A stretch of DNA of 64,000 nt, from positions 6,817,298-6,881,297 of the forward strand of contig NC_061077.1 in the NCBI RefSeq assembly GCF_021917145.1, written 5' to 3'. The position numbers and the translations under genes are program-made. The notes under the pieces were generated by a model. The model did not search any database. It was not told the origin of the DNA and saw only the letters and a program-made list of their open reading frames with translations. Source of the DNA: Hypomesus transpacificus. Lineage: Eukaryota > Chordata > Actinopteri > Osmeriformes > Osmeridae. Below, one piece after another: positions 11,815-24,380 of this stretch; position 1 is the stretch's first letter, and each line of letters starts with the position of its first letter.

Positions 11815-14800
11815 ATGGACAAACTGCTGGTCACAGGAGTGATCTTAGGGCTAGGATTGACTGTGAGGAGGTTGAAGAAGAGGCTCATGCAGAAGATGAG
11901 GTCAGGCCAGGGATGCATCCAGATCTGTGTTCCCCCTGAGGAGCTCTACCAGGTACTACATCCACTCCCCAGTAGCAAACTACCTGATTCTTTCATATTG
12001 AAGAGCGTTTGAATTTACCAGGTTCCCTTTGTGCTGTAGATTCAGTGGTTTGCCTGGTCAACCTCATTCTGTCACATAAAGGGCTGTTAGATTTATCTGG
12101 TGGAGTGCGCTTTCTGCACATCAGAAGTAAAACTTGCTAGGTCAACCTGATTCTATCACACAGTATAGAAAGCTGTTGGGGAATAGTGGTGACTGCTTTG
12201 CCTGCTGTTTGTTACTAGCATGAGACTGAAATTCTGGATTTCTAACTTTTGCTGGGGTTGTCAATGCAGAAACTATTTGTATGGTTGCATCAGTGTAGCA
12301 CAATGAATTTGGTGGTGATTTTAAGGTAAAGATTCATGTAATAACGAAAGATGTTTGAAAAGGTCTGTATATGGTAAATCTCCAAATCCGTGTTGTGTTG
12401 CCATAGCAATAAATCCTTGGAACAATGGTGTAATTGTAATTAGCAACGTCAGCGATTACTACTTTAAAAGGGTCATTTTCAGGTCTGTGCATTTGCTCAC
12501 TGTCTATGTTCATAGTAAAATATTATGTAACATTGAAACCTCTCATTCTTGTCATCCTTATTTTTGTCCATTGACTTGAGAGACTGGAGAAACTATCATC
12601 AACGTAAAAAGTATTTCATTGTCTTAGTCATGACAGTAATACATGCATTTTCAATATGTCATCTTATTTAATTGTAATTGAATGTCCTCTCTTTATCTGT
12701 AGATGACGGATGGCAGACTGTGCCAGGTGCATCTCCTTGATGACAGGAAGTTGGAGCTGCTGGTTCAGGTACAGTAGATTCCATATTGTACAATCAGATA
12801 TTATATTTCAACACCATTCGGTGCTGAGTATATGAGTATATTTCCATCCAGTTTGATTTGACCTATTTATGTTGTTAGACATTTTTGTGAAAATGTAACA
12901 AGCACACCTTTTCACCTGCAGCCCAAGCTGTTGTCACGAGAGCTCCTAGATTTGGTGTCCTCCCACTTTAACCTCAAAGAGAAGGAATACTTTGGCCTAA
13001 CATTTACTGATGACACGTAAGTGTGTAAATAAGTGTGTGAACGTGTGTGTGTGTTTGAATGTGCATGGGTCATTATGGATTCAATGCTTTTGTGTCTTTG
13101 TGATACTTGATTTATTTATCTGCGTTTATTTATCTGACATTGCAGGGGTCAGTGTAAATGGTTGCAACTAGACCGTAGAGTTTTAGACCATGACTTCTCC
13201 AAGAAGAATGGACCTATTGCTCTCAACTTCCTGGTCAGGTACTGTCAGATAACCTCATGTACCACATTCCTACCAGCAGGGAGCACCCCCGTATCATACT
13301 GAGTAGAGAATTAAAGGAAACGTGTACGAATATGCATACTGCACAATTTCTTACAAGGAAGAGAATATTATTCTGAATCTATTTTGTGGTCTTCCAGGTT
13401 TTACATCGAGACCATAACCCTACTGAAGGACATAACAACAGTGGAATTATTCTACCTCAATGCAAAATCTGCCATCTACAATGTAAGTACCCTGTATTCT
13501 ATCCCGATCAGTATTGATGGTGAGTCACCAAATTCATCCTGGCTTCAACAAGGTTTAATACGCTCTGATTCACTGTCTCATCTGCCCGTTTAATGGAACC
13601 TCCAAACTGAGACTCCCAGACTGTGGTCTGAGGGCCCTTTTCTGTCTCAGCAGGCTGGAATGAGACAGTCTGGGAGGGAAGACACTGCAGAACTCCTCAG
13701 TCACAGAGAGATATTTATAAGTCAAAGTAGTTACAGGACTAAATTTGAATGAATTCTAGAACATCAATACATAGTACAAGAGTATAGTAGACTAAGATAA
13801 GTAATATTAACAATATTTTGTTTTGTTCAGGGGGGCTTAGAAGTGGAGAGCGAAAATGTCTTCAAACTGGCAGCAAATGCTTTGCAGGTTGGTTTCCTGT
13901 GTATGTTAAAGCTTGTGGATTAATCGCATCATGTCAGTTTGCATCTAATTACATTGTTTATTTCCAATCCATTCAGGAAGCAAAAGGAGACTACACAAGG
14001 TAAAGATCAGAGCACATAGCATAGCACATAGCATTTAACAAGAAAAAAATATCACAAGGAGAAAGCAAAAAGCATAGGCCTGTAGTAGTGTAACTGCCTC
14101 TGCAGATTTCAAATCAATGACAGTGGAGAGAGAGAGAAAGAGCAGTGGGGCTCGTCTGCCAGTAGAATGCTGAAAAAATGACACTTGGTTTCTAATTAAT
14201 CTCATAGCACTGACAAAAGCCAAGGCTATTTCAGTAATTTGTTTTCACGTCCAAGATCGACTTGAAACTTAACTACAGTATGCGTATACAAAGTACAGCC
14301 CCCCTCTTCACCCTCCCCACCCCCTTACTCTGCAACAGCCCTCTCTTGTACTGCTAGCAGCCAACCAGATGGAATACTATGGTTCTTTGTTTATTTAGGC
14401 ACCTGGTTTATACAAAATGAAGGGGTGGCTAGGTGGAGGATGAAGTTAGTTACTTGTGTGTCAATAAGTTCTTTATCTGAAGCCTCTCTGACTGTGTATC
14501 TATCTCATCACCTGCTGTGCCTGTGCACCTGCAGCTTCCTTGCGCCTGTGGGCTCGGTTGTACTGACATGCGTGGCTTTATGATATCATGAATATTAGTA
14601 ATGAATGAAAAATGAGTGATTTTAAGATGTCATGTTTACTGTATCCTACTTTATAGTGATGAAAACACCAGAACGGACCTAAAAAAACTCCCAACTCTTC
14701 CCACCAAAGTGCTAAAGGAGCACCCTTCTCTGGCATATTGGTATGATTTACACTTAAATATATCTTGAAAGTATTTTAAAATCAGACTTTTAGGTACTGG

Positions 14801-15158
14801 TCAGTCAGTTGAAGCACACTGTTAGGAACGTGGTCACACAATCACTTAAAATCAATTGTATTTATTGTAAGAGGACTGGAGTGCAAAGTGCATGTATGTG
14901 AATTGAAGATGCCGTCAATATTCCACTTTACAGTGAGAACCGAGTGATTGAGCTCTACAAACAGCTGAAAGGAGTCTCCCGAGGGCAGGCTATCCTGCAG
15001 TGAGTATCATAAAACAATGAGTATACTTACAGAAGACTCTTTACCACAAGTCATCAGATAAGGGACACTACCTGGCCGACTTCATAAATCTTTCTTTTTC
15101 TCCCTCACTGTCTCTTTTGTGTTTCACAGAAATGCATTCTCGCTCTGTATTTTACTTC

Positions 15159-15206
<48 letters not shown>

Positions 15207-18200
15207 CTCTCTTTCTCTCTTTCTCTCTCACAACTATCTTGATATAAATCAATAACCCCACTCTGGTTGCTGGCTGCCCAATAAATCATTTTGATTCACT
15301 GTGGGCAGCACAAACAGATAACACCCTCATTGTCCTCTTTAGAGTGCCATCTATTAAATCTGTGGTAAACCACCTTCACATGATTGAACAGAAAATCTGT
15401 AATGCTAATGACACTTTCTTTCATTTCAGGTACCTGACTTTAGTAGAATCCCTGCCCACATATGGTGTTCATTATTATGAAGTCAAGGTAAGAATTGAAT
15501 GCCTATAAATAGTTATAGCTACTGCACCCTCAATCTGTTTCTATTAAAGAGTAATGTCAGCTCTGCGTTATCCTCTCCATTTCAGCAAATGAAGCTCTTG
15601 GATGTGAACAGTGTAACCATTTAGAAATTATTTTGCTTCACAGGACAAGCAGGGGATCCCTTGGTGGCTTGGAATCAGCTACAAGGGAATTGGCCAGTAT
15701 GATTTACAGGACAGACTTAAACCAAGAAAGGTAAATCATGTTAGAGACAGTTCCTCTCCACCATTGTTTGTGTGTCTCTGTGTGATACTTTGTACATTAT
15801 AGGTAATTTATGCTTGTAACAACAACAATAAGAAATGTTGTCGATAATCAGATATACTCATAGAACATCAAATGTGCAACTCCAGACAATACAAAGCAAG
15901 GGAAATTGCTTGCTGTCTGGAACAGGATTCAATGACAGGGCAGAGAGAAGGAGTCTTCCTGCACATAACACAATGACTCACAATGTGTTTTATTGTGAAG
16001 GGTTGGGTCCTAGCACAGCTGGAGCAGACCAGGACAGACTAGTTCACATCAAGGAGACAGTCTATGACCTGATTCTGTAATCAATCCATATGGTTAACAA
16101 GGCAAACTCTACCCAGAAGCATGTTGTTTTCACATCTAAGTCTGATAGGAAAATGGTTTGCCAGGTATGATTTATGAGTCTGCCTGACAATACTAGGACT
16201 GTAACCTACTCTTTTGGTTCTATTGATGTAGTTTCAGACTTTGAGTTGACAAGAAAGACATCCACCAGCCTGGTTTGATTTGCTGTACTGTTACGTAAAT
16301 GTACAGTGCCCTCCAAAAGTATTGGAACAGTGAGGCCAATTCCTTTATTTTTGCTGTAGACTGAAAACATTTGGGCTTGACATCAAACGATGAATGTGAA
16401 ACCAGAGATCAACGTTTCAGCTTTTATTTCCAGGTATTTACATCAGGATCTGATGCACAAATTAGAAAATATCACCTTTTTGTTCGAACCCACCCATTTG
16501 TCACGTGAGCAAAAGTATTGGAACATATGACTGACAGGTGTGTTTTGTTGCCCAGGTGTGTCCTATTACATACATTATTCAATCAATAAATACCACTGAA
16601 TGTCTACACTCAGGTTCAGATTGGGTAAGATAGGTTTTGTCTATGCAGACTGTATTCAGAGGTGAAAACAACATGAAAACCGGAGCGCTGTCTTTGGGTG
16701 AAAAACAAGCAATTGTGAGTCTTAGAGAAGATGGAAAATCAATCAGAGCCATTGCAGAAACATTGGCCATAGCCAGTACAACCATTTGGAATGTCCTGAA
16801 GAAGAAGAAAACTACTGGTGTACTAAGTAACAGACGTCGAACAGGTAGACCAAGGAAAACATCAGCAGTTGATGACAGAAACATTGTGAGAGCTGTAAAG
16901 AAAGACCCTAAAACAACTGTTAGTGAGATCAGCAACAACCTCCAGATGGCAGGAGTGAAGGTATCACTATCTACTGTTCGCAGAAGACTTCATGAACAAA
17001 AGTACAAGGGCTACACCAGAAGATGCAAACCACTCATTAGCAAGAAGAATAGGAAGGCCAGGCTGGAATTTGCCAAAAAGTACAGAGATGAACCTCAAAA
17101 ATTCTGGGACAAAGTTTTATGGACTGATGAGACAAAGATTAACTTTTACCAAAGTGATGGAAAGGCTAAAGTTTGGAGAAAGAAAGGAACTGCTCATGAT
17201 CCCAAACACACAAGCTCATCTGTGAAACACGGTGGAGGTAATGTCATGGCTTGGGCTTGCATGGCTTCTTCTAGGACGGGCTCATTAATCTTCATTGAGG
17301 ATGTAACACATGATGGCAGCAGCAAAATGAACTCGGAAGTCTACAGAAACATTTTGTCTGCCAATTTAAGGAAAGATGCAACCAAACTGATTGGCAGAGC
17401 CTTCATCATGCAGCAAGATAACGACCCAAAACACACTGCCAAAACAACAAAGGAGTTCATCAGGGGCAAGAAATGGAAGGTATTAGACTGGCCAAGTCAA
17501 TCTCCAGACTTAAACCATATAGAGCATGCATTTTACCTGCTTAAGAGGAGACTGAAGGGAGGAACCCCACAAAACAAACAACAACTGAAAGAGGCTGCAG
17601 TGAAAGCCTGGGAAAGCATCAAAAAGGAAGAATGCAAAAGTTTGGTGACGTCAATGGGTCACAGACTTGCTGCAGTTATTGAAAGCAAAGGATTTGCAAC
17701 TAAATATTAAGTCTTATTCACTTAAATATGTTTTAAGTATATCTGTTCCAATACTTTTGCTCACATGACAAATGGGTGGATTCAAACAAAATGTGATATT
17801 TTCTTAGTTGTGCATCAGATCCTGATGTAAATACCTGGAAATAAAAGCTGAAACGTTGATCTCTGGTCTCACGTTCATTATTTGATGTCAAGCCCAAATG
17901 TTTTCAGTCTACAGCAAAAATAAAGGAATTCGCCTCACTGTTCCAATACTTTTGGAGGGCACTGTATGTGTTCATATGACTGAAGATATAGAAAGGGAGC
18001 CTGATTGTATTCAGAGAGGTGAAAAGGTCAGAGCTAATCATATAGAGTATTTGTATGAGGTGTAGAGCTGACCCAATCGACTAGTTCATTCAAAAGGCTT
18101 TGAATTTGTATCTATGTGCTCGTACCTCTATGAGTAACCCTTCTGTCCAAGGGGATTGTTTTGGAGAGAAGGCAGGCTGGTATGTTTATGATGTCAATGG

Positions 18201-21200
18201 GAGGTAGTTAGGGTCTGGGCGTCACCTACAAGTCAGAGCATACCTGAGGAGACACGTTGGGAGCTGAGAGGAGCTCGCTCAGCCAAATAATGTGTCGGCA
18301 CTAAGAGGAGTTGGCCAGAGAGGATTAGACACAGTAACCCGAGAAACAAGGTTGATTTACACACTGGAACTTTATTGGTAAGATGCAGCTACACTTTTCA
18401 TTAATTACATGTTGATTGTATAACATGTATAACATTTAGGTGATAAACTTTGTTGGTTGTGATATGGTCAGGTGTTGGAATTCAATATTCAGCATAATAC
18501 ATTGTGCAATTATTAATAACAGACTTAAGGACATGATATTAAAATAAAAGTGTTAGAAAATACCCTTATTAACATGTATCATAACATGTATCATAACAAC
18601 ATTGGTCTTAACTGTCCATACCAAGGCAGGCAGTGTCTCTGAAAGATTTGAGTAAATCGAGAGTTGTTTGTGAGTCATGGACTCATCTGGTTCAAGGCAT
18701 TTACCACCTGGTGAGGTTAGGAGTTCTGTACAGATGAATCATGGACAGGGTTGCACATGATCATGTATCTGTACCCCCAAGTAATTTCCTGTGTGCTAGA
18801 ATTTGCGTTACACAATCGTAGACATTTTTGGACAACCCATGTCTATTATATGACAGCTGAAGTTAGAGTTAACTCTGTGTGTGACTTGAAAACTGTGACA
18901 TGACATTGGTTCTGGATTGTTTGCTAACCCTTTGGTTTACAGTTTTCATCATGTAATGGCAAGGGCATAGCAAGTTTATTATTATCCTAGAAGGTCATGT
19001 CTTGATAATATTGTCTTTAATATGACAACATTCTGCTTGTCAGCTGTACCAGTGGAAGCAGCTGGAGAACCTGTACTTTAGGGAGAAGAAGTTTGCTGTT
19101 GAGGTTAACGACCCACACAGGTGAGCCAACTGTGATTCTCCAGTGTGATTGAAAAATTGCCTGACGTTCATGGGGCTGGCTCCTATGCCTACATGTGTTG
19201 CAGGTCTTAGTGGTATTGAAAATGAATCATCATATGTGGTCCGCTGCAGATTTACTACATTCTAATTCTCCTGGTTGTGTCCGTGCCTGTGAACAGGAGA
19301 GCAGTAACCAAGCGCACTTTTGGCCAGACAGGCCTGGTCATTCACACATGGTATGCCAGCCACTCCCTAATCAAAACCATCTGGGTGATGGCTATTAGTC
19401 AGCATCAGTTTTACTTGGACAGAAAGCAAAGCAAAGTAAGTTCTACACATTAGATTGTGACGTGCTATATGTTCTACAGTATGTATAATGTCGGCAAATC
19501 ATTTGGAATTATAGAGTAGTAAAGTATATAAAACCTTTATTTTCTGGCATTTTAATAGGTCAAAGTATCAGCAGCAAGGAGTTTAGAGGAAATTGCCATG
19601 GATTTAACTGACCAGCAAGGGGGGTCGAAGATAACCAGACTGGGAGATGTAGGGTTAAAGAACAACCTCATCATGGCCAGCAACGGTAGCCTTGTATCCA
19701 CAGGTATGTCAGCAGTGTTCCAACTCATGATCATTGTCTTGCTGTTAAAACCAGCAAACAGACACACTGTTCTGTGGTGACCATGTCAATACTGTCCTTT
19801 TTCTATAGGGTCAGCTGACTCTGAGGTAAATGAAGAACTGAAGAGAGACAAGATCTCTGCGCTCAGAAAGAAGGAACAAGAGATCCAGGATGTCCTAACC
19901 CAGAAAACAAAAGAACTGAAGAAAATATGCATGAGGGAAGCGGTAAGAAGCCTTTGGCACATTCTGGAATTTTACTTTCACCAACAGACAGTCTGAGTCA
20001 GAATAATTCAGTTCAGTCCCTTTAGTTTTGGGAATGGAGGCTGCTTGAATCTGCTCTGTTGAACCTTCAGGGCCTTTAGGAAGGTCTATTGTTGCTGGAG
20101 TTTGCACCATAGATAAAGAACACAGAATTTTGGTTTGGTTTTCAGGAGATAACGGGCAAACTGCCAAAAGAGTATCCGCTGACCGCAGGCGAGAGACCTC
20201 CTCAAATCAGACGACGAGTTGGCACGGCGTTCAAATTGGATGAGCTCTTCCCCTATAACGAGGTGTGTATTGACCTGCTAATGGAATGAGACTCAAATGA
20301 TCATGTCCTGTCTTGTTGGTTCCGTATCGCCTTATGTATTACCCAATATACAAACACCGCACTCACTGTAAATACACAGTACGTTGCCTTGCAGATGCTT
20401 AATCATGTACTGCTAACAATTGCTTGTTGTAGCTAAAAAAATGTTTGAAAACTATAAATCGAAGACAGTCTCTCATGTCCTCTAACCTAAAGGACCCATA
20501 CCTAAGAAACCTGGAGAGTAGGTTTGCACTGCAGCGGAAGATCGTGGAGGCTGCTAAGAAGCTAGCGAACGAGGCAGAACTGTGTAAGACAGTGAAAAAA
20601 AAGAGGAGGAGGAACTGCCTTGATGCTATGCACAAGCTCCAGCAGATCGAGGATGAGATGAACCAGTACAGAGTAAAGAAAGGCAAGAAGCCCACTCAGA
20701 GAGCATCTGTGATCATAGCAGGTACTATGGTTGTTAGAATATATGTGTTATATTTCACTTCTTAAGAGAAATATCACCCAATCATCAAATTGTCAGATTT
20801 TGGTAAACACAGCTGGCTAGGGTTGTTATTGTAGGATGTTAGTCATCTGTATTTTTGCATTAGAGGTGGTGCTGTAAGCCCCTTAATGTGATCATGTCAA
20901 CACAGACATAGGTTAGAAATGTACACCAACAAGGTATGAGATTGTAGGCCTAGTGTTATTGAGTCAGGATCTGTGTATTGTTTATTGTACTGTACGCACA
21001 ACGGATGTCCCATGAAAAAATTGGATGCATCTTTCCCTGTCTACAGATGAGCTTGTGCGTTCAGAGTGCAACTCAGAGTGTAGTCTACCCCTAGATGACG
21101 GTGAGTGATTTTGTGACACCAAATTCAAGTTTCATAAGCACATTAACTAATTCAATTTGAATTCTGACAATTCAGCTTTCCTGCTCAATAACCTATGTAT

Positions 21201-23638
21201 TTTTTCTCTCTCTCTGTCTCTCCAGATGACTCAGACAGTGTTCAGAGGCCACGGTCACGCTCTGTCCAGTGCTCCCCACAGCTGAGCCCTCCTCACTCCC
21301 TCGGGCCAGAGTATGATCTGGAGAGACACGGCTCCCCCAGGAATCACCAGCACAAGAACCACAGCAGGTGGGAAACGACTCAGACTAAGGCCTGAGGCTA
21401 AGTAGACATTAGAACCTGTTTATTGAATGTGAAGGAAATATGCATTTTCCTCAGCTTTAATCAAGATACATTCAGAGGTGAATTTTATTTTATTATTATC
21501 ACATTGCTGCAGGCTAGCATTTGTTGGCCAGGAATCTTCGCAGTACTGCCAGCCGCCCAGAGAGGTCTCTTCAGCACACAGTAGTCCCTCTAAGACCTTA
21601 CCAAGACCCCCCCGAGACCCCCGCAGCATGCCCCCCAGCCCCGCCATGACCCGCAACGCCTATAGCAGCAGCCAGCTCAGGTGAGACCCCACAGCACCTC
21701 TACCCTGTCCCATACCCTCTCACCCCAACCATGCACTCACCTTCTGACCTGCACAACGCAATCTACAGCCAACCCTTTTTACCTATTACTACAGCCTCCA
21801 TCTAAACTTTGCCTTCTACTCTGTTCTCTTACCTCAAAGCCACTGGATTCAAGTCAATTTCATGAATGCAATATGTACATTCTGAAATCCTATGCCTATT
21901 TTGGTTTAGTAACATAACCAATGTCCTGTTCCAGATTGGAAGGGAGCTCTCAGTGCTTCAGACATCGAAGTGGCAGTCTGGAGTCTCAGTCCCGGCTGCT
22001 GAAGGAGTCAGACCCAGAGAAGCCCATCTTCACCCTGTCACCAGCCCGCAGAAGCAACAGCAGTGAGGCTCTGGAGGACTGCTCCTCCTACGCCAGCCAG
22101 TCCAGCCTGGATTACTTTGGAGCAGGCAACCCCCATTACTGCACCCTAGACTCCCGCAGCCGCAACCACCACCACCTACACAGGAAGGTGGAAGTGTATG
22201 GAAACACAGGCAGCATGCCTAATCTGGTCCCAAGCCAGGGTGGGTGTAGCTACACATATGAGCCCCCAGCACACTATGCCCCCACAGCTTACTATGTGGC
22301 AGGCTATCCTTGCCCTGATCTGGAGCCTTATTCCAACGGTGCCTACGTTTATGAAAATGAGGTGGAGGGACACTACAATGTCAACCCCTCATACCAGGTG
22401 CATGGTTACCATGGACACGAGAGATACAGACACTACAGCAGTGACCGAACGGACAGTCTCTCTCAGAACCCCTATGCCACCATGAGGCACCCCCGCAGCA
22501 AGCAGGGGCCCAGGAACGAGCTGCTAGCCAAGAGCATGCAGAAGGCCATGGTGGCTGAGCACCTGAGGGGCTGGTACCACCGCACCGGAGGTCCCAGGGA
22601 AGCAGGCCGGGGCCTGATGTATGACTGTGACAGTGGCTCGCAACTCAGCCTGGGCTACCAGACCATGCCGGCTCCATTCAGTCACTCCAGCAGGGCCACC
22701 TCCTTTTCCTCAGGTAGGCTCGATCACACACTACGATTCCTGTATTTGCTGAAATTGCTGTACCTGTGTGAGAAAGGAAGATGTTAATAGCAGCACTACT
22801 GTGGGTGACCACTCTGTCTCTGTGCCGTAGTATCCTCAGCAGCCAGCACAGGGAACTGGCGCAGCCAGCTGGCTGTAGGTCTGACAGAGTTTGACATGGC
22901 AGACACACCTACTCACCCAGGAGCTCCCGGCGCTCACTACAGTCGCAGTCCGACACACAGCAGGTGAGGACCATTCCTCTTCCTCAGCCTATTTCACTTT
23001 ATTGGTTGATGAAGGCAAACTGTTTCAAACATCGTTGTATTTGATCATTCTAAATGATTGTGTCCAGTAGAATACTCCTAATGGTAGTAGTTGCAGAAGC
23101 AGTAGTTGATTTTGTCACTTCCCCATGCTCAACTGCAGGTTCTCTTGTGGATGTTATATCTGTCCACTCTGCATATGTGCCTATAATTGCACCACTCTTC
23201 AAGAACTTGGTAGCTTTTCCTACACCTGCTACTGTTCCTCCTCCTGCTACTGTTCCTGCATCCTTTCCTCTTCTCCACCTTTCTACTCCTCCTCTCCTCT
23301 TCACAACAGGTCTTTGTGACTTGCAGATGAATTCCCACATAGATTAAAATGACAAACAAACCCTAATTCATGTGTCAGAGAACAGGTATAGTTATGCCAG
23401 CTATACCAGCATGTGAGATTGTGAAATGAACCCTGCTGATGGTGTTTTCTTTCATGCTATTTTCCTTCTGTCTGACATAACCATTTAACTCCTGTCTTTC
23501 ACTAATCCTCCAATTAATGCTCACATACACAGATTTTCTCCAGAATGCAAAGTGTTGCGGTCTGACACAATGCCAAACAAATCTGATTCAGTAGAGATGG
23601 TTGGTGCTGAGGCCAGTTGTACTGAGGAAGACCATTAG
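11815..23638 (+). CDS. frmd4b: FERM domain-containing protein 4B (frmd4b/GRSP1)
   Basis: A cytoplasmic FERM scaffold that, in the family, binds cytohesin Arf-GEFs and Par3 at epithelial junctions. Coding exons read here: 11815-11952, 12703-12768, 12922-13016, 13146-13238, 13398-13482, 13831-13887, 13977-13999, 14657-14740, 14934-14999, 15430-15487, 15644-15730, 19044-19120, 19297-19435, 19559-19703, 19809-19942, 20146-20262, 20493-20721, 21047-21100, 21226-21367, 21513-21680, 21935-22713, 22831-22963, 23533-23638. All phases agree and give about 1024 residues (human about 1034). The FERM domain spans about residues 47-370 ([53 protein letters not shown]). Charged, probably coiled-coil segments lie around 405-565, with a Ser/Tyr-rich tail after that ([15 protein letters not shown]) that resembles FRMD4B rather than FRMD4A. 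The first exon (46 residues) and the last exon are the least certain parts. The 3.3-kb intron after 15730 houses a Tc1 element. Confidence 0.93.
15161..15230. repeat. (CT)n microsatellite in a frmd4b intron
   Basis: Roughly 36 bases of pure CT are followed by an imperfect CT/CTTT tract, located between the frmd4b exons ending at 14999 and starting at 15430. It is pyrimidine-rich but more than 190 bases upstream of the acceptor. Confidence 0.9.
16302..17966 (+). mobile_element. complete Tc1/mariner-like DNA transposon with IR/DR ends
   Basis: The element runs 16304-17964 (1661 bp) and is flanked by a TA dinucleotide on each side (16302-16303 and 17965-17966), the Tc1/mariner target-site duplication. 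Its terminal inverted repeats are about 222 bp (16304-16525 and 17744-17964) and differ at only a dozen or so positions. Each repeat carries two copies of the motif AAAAGTATTGGAACA, one at the outer and one at the inner end; this is the IR/DR arrangement known from Sleeping Beauty-type elements. The transposase frame between them is uninterrupted. The element is inserted in the frmd4b intron in the same orientation as the host gene. Confidence 0.95.
16637..17710 (+). CDS. Tc1-like DD34E transposase, uninterrupted
   Basis: A 357-residue cut-and-paste transposase; starting at the next Met (residue 13) would give 345 residues, the usual size for fish Tc1 elements. An N-terminal paired-type DNA-binding region comprises a first helix-turn-helix (about 20-58), a GRPRK AT-hook-like linker (70-74) and a second helix-turn-helix (about 90-118). 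A basic stretch that could act in nuclear import follows. The catalytic triad is complete: D164 in WTDET, D261 in QQDNDPKH, and E296 in DLNHIEH, with exactly 34 residues between the last two. The residue two before the catalytic Glu side chain is His where most relatives have Pro (DLNPIE), and AF follows where LW or NLW is common. No stop or frameshift is seen. Whether it is still active cannot be judged from sequence alone. Confidence 0.95.
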   Translation: MSMQTVFRGENNMKTGALSLGEKQAIVSLREDGKSIRAIAETLAIASTTIWNVLKKKKTTGVLSNRRRTGRPRKTSAVDDRNIVRAVKKDPKTTVSEISNNLQMAGVKVSLSTVRRRLHEQKYKGYTRRCKPLISKKNRKARLEFAKKYRDEPQKFWDKVLWTDETKINFYQSDGKAKVWRKKGTAHDPKHTSSSVKHGGGNVMAWACMASSRTGSLIFIEDVTHDGSSKMNSEVYRNILSANLRKDATKLIGRAFIMQQDNDPKHTAKTTKEFIRGKKWKVLDWPSQSPDLNHIEHAFYLLKRRLKGGTPQNKQQLKEAAVKAWESIKKEECKSLVTSMGHRLAAVIESKGFATKY

Positions 23639-24380
23639 ACTTCTATTCAAACACACAAGGGTGAGACATAATAGGCTGGTGCTCATTGTAGTGGCAATCA
23701 TCTGTGTTTTAAGATTCCATCTTGGTCACTCTTAGACTGCCAGACATATTGTGTACTGTGGGGTCAGTATTTTAGGCCATTGCATCTATACATTTATTTT
23801 GTTATAAACTAGGTCAGCCATCAATAGATTGAATCAGTGAGCATACACTGTTCCATGGATGAGTTCTCAGCCATATTCACTGCTGGCTTACTCATAGTGC
23901 ATGCCACATGATTGCATGGCATGCTTGATAGTACACTGCATGTTGTGTCTAAACATGTTTCATAGTGTACTGTGTATAATTAGTTTGTTACCCATTTCTA
24001 CCTACATACATGTTATTTGTTAAACCAGTGGGGTCCCTCAGTAACTTACATTATGACATAGATTCTTATATATGATCTCCATGACAGATTCCTCCTGGAT
24101 GGGAACCACATGGGCTTCCACTGAAGATGACCAAACTCAGCTCTGGAACACTTACCCGACTGGAAGCACATTTAACGGTTAAGTTAGTACTGAGTGCAAC
24201 ACAGTTCTTAAGGCCAATAAAATGACACTCATGAATGACTTTCCCTCGTGCCTTGGATTGGATGGAGATTTATCCAAGAAGACAAGGATGTGACAAAGTT
24301 ATAAAACACAGGATATTGCTGATTGGGGAAATGGTTACGTATAATTGTGAATATTGTGGATGATATCAAAAAGGAATAAA
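23533..24380 (+). other. frmd4b: frmd4b alternative 3' exons and 3' UTR
   Basis: Two phase-compatible terminal exons follow the exon ending at 22963 in phase 2. The first starts at 23533 and stops with TAG at 23636-23638, adding 35 residues. The second has an acceptor just before 24090 and codes a short tail (FLLDGNHMGFH) before a TGA near 24122. The first is the longer and was used for the gene model. An AATAAA at 24375-24380 is a plausible polyadenylation signal. Which exon is used, or whether both are, needs transcripts. Confidence 0.45.

Noticed and set aside
23125-23319. Cysteine/serine-rich frame in the frmd4b 3' region
   Set aside because: It is translated from a pyrimidine-rich low-complexity stretch (repeated CCTGCTACTGTTCCT) and does not match the family.
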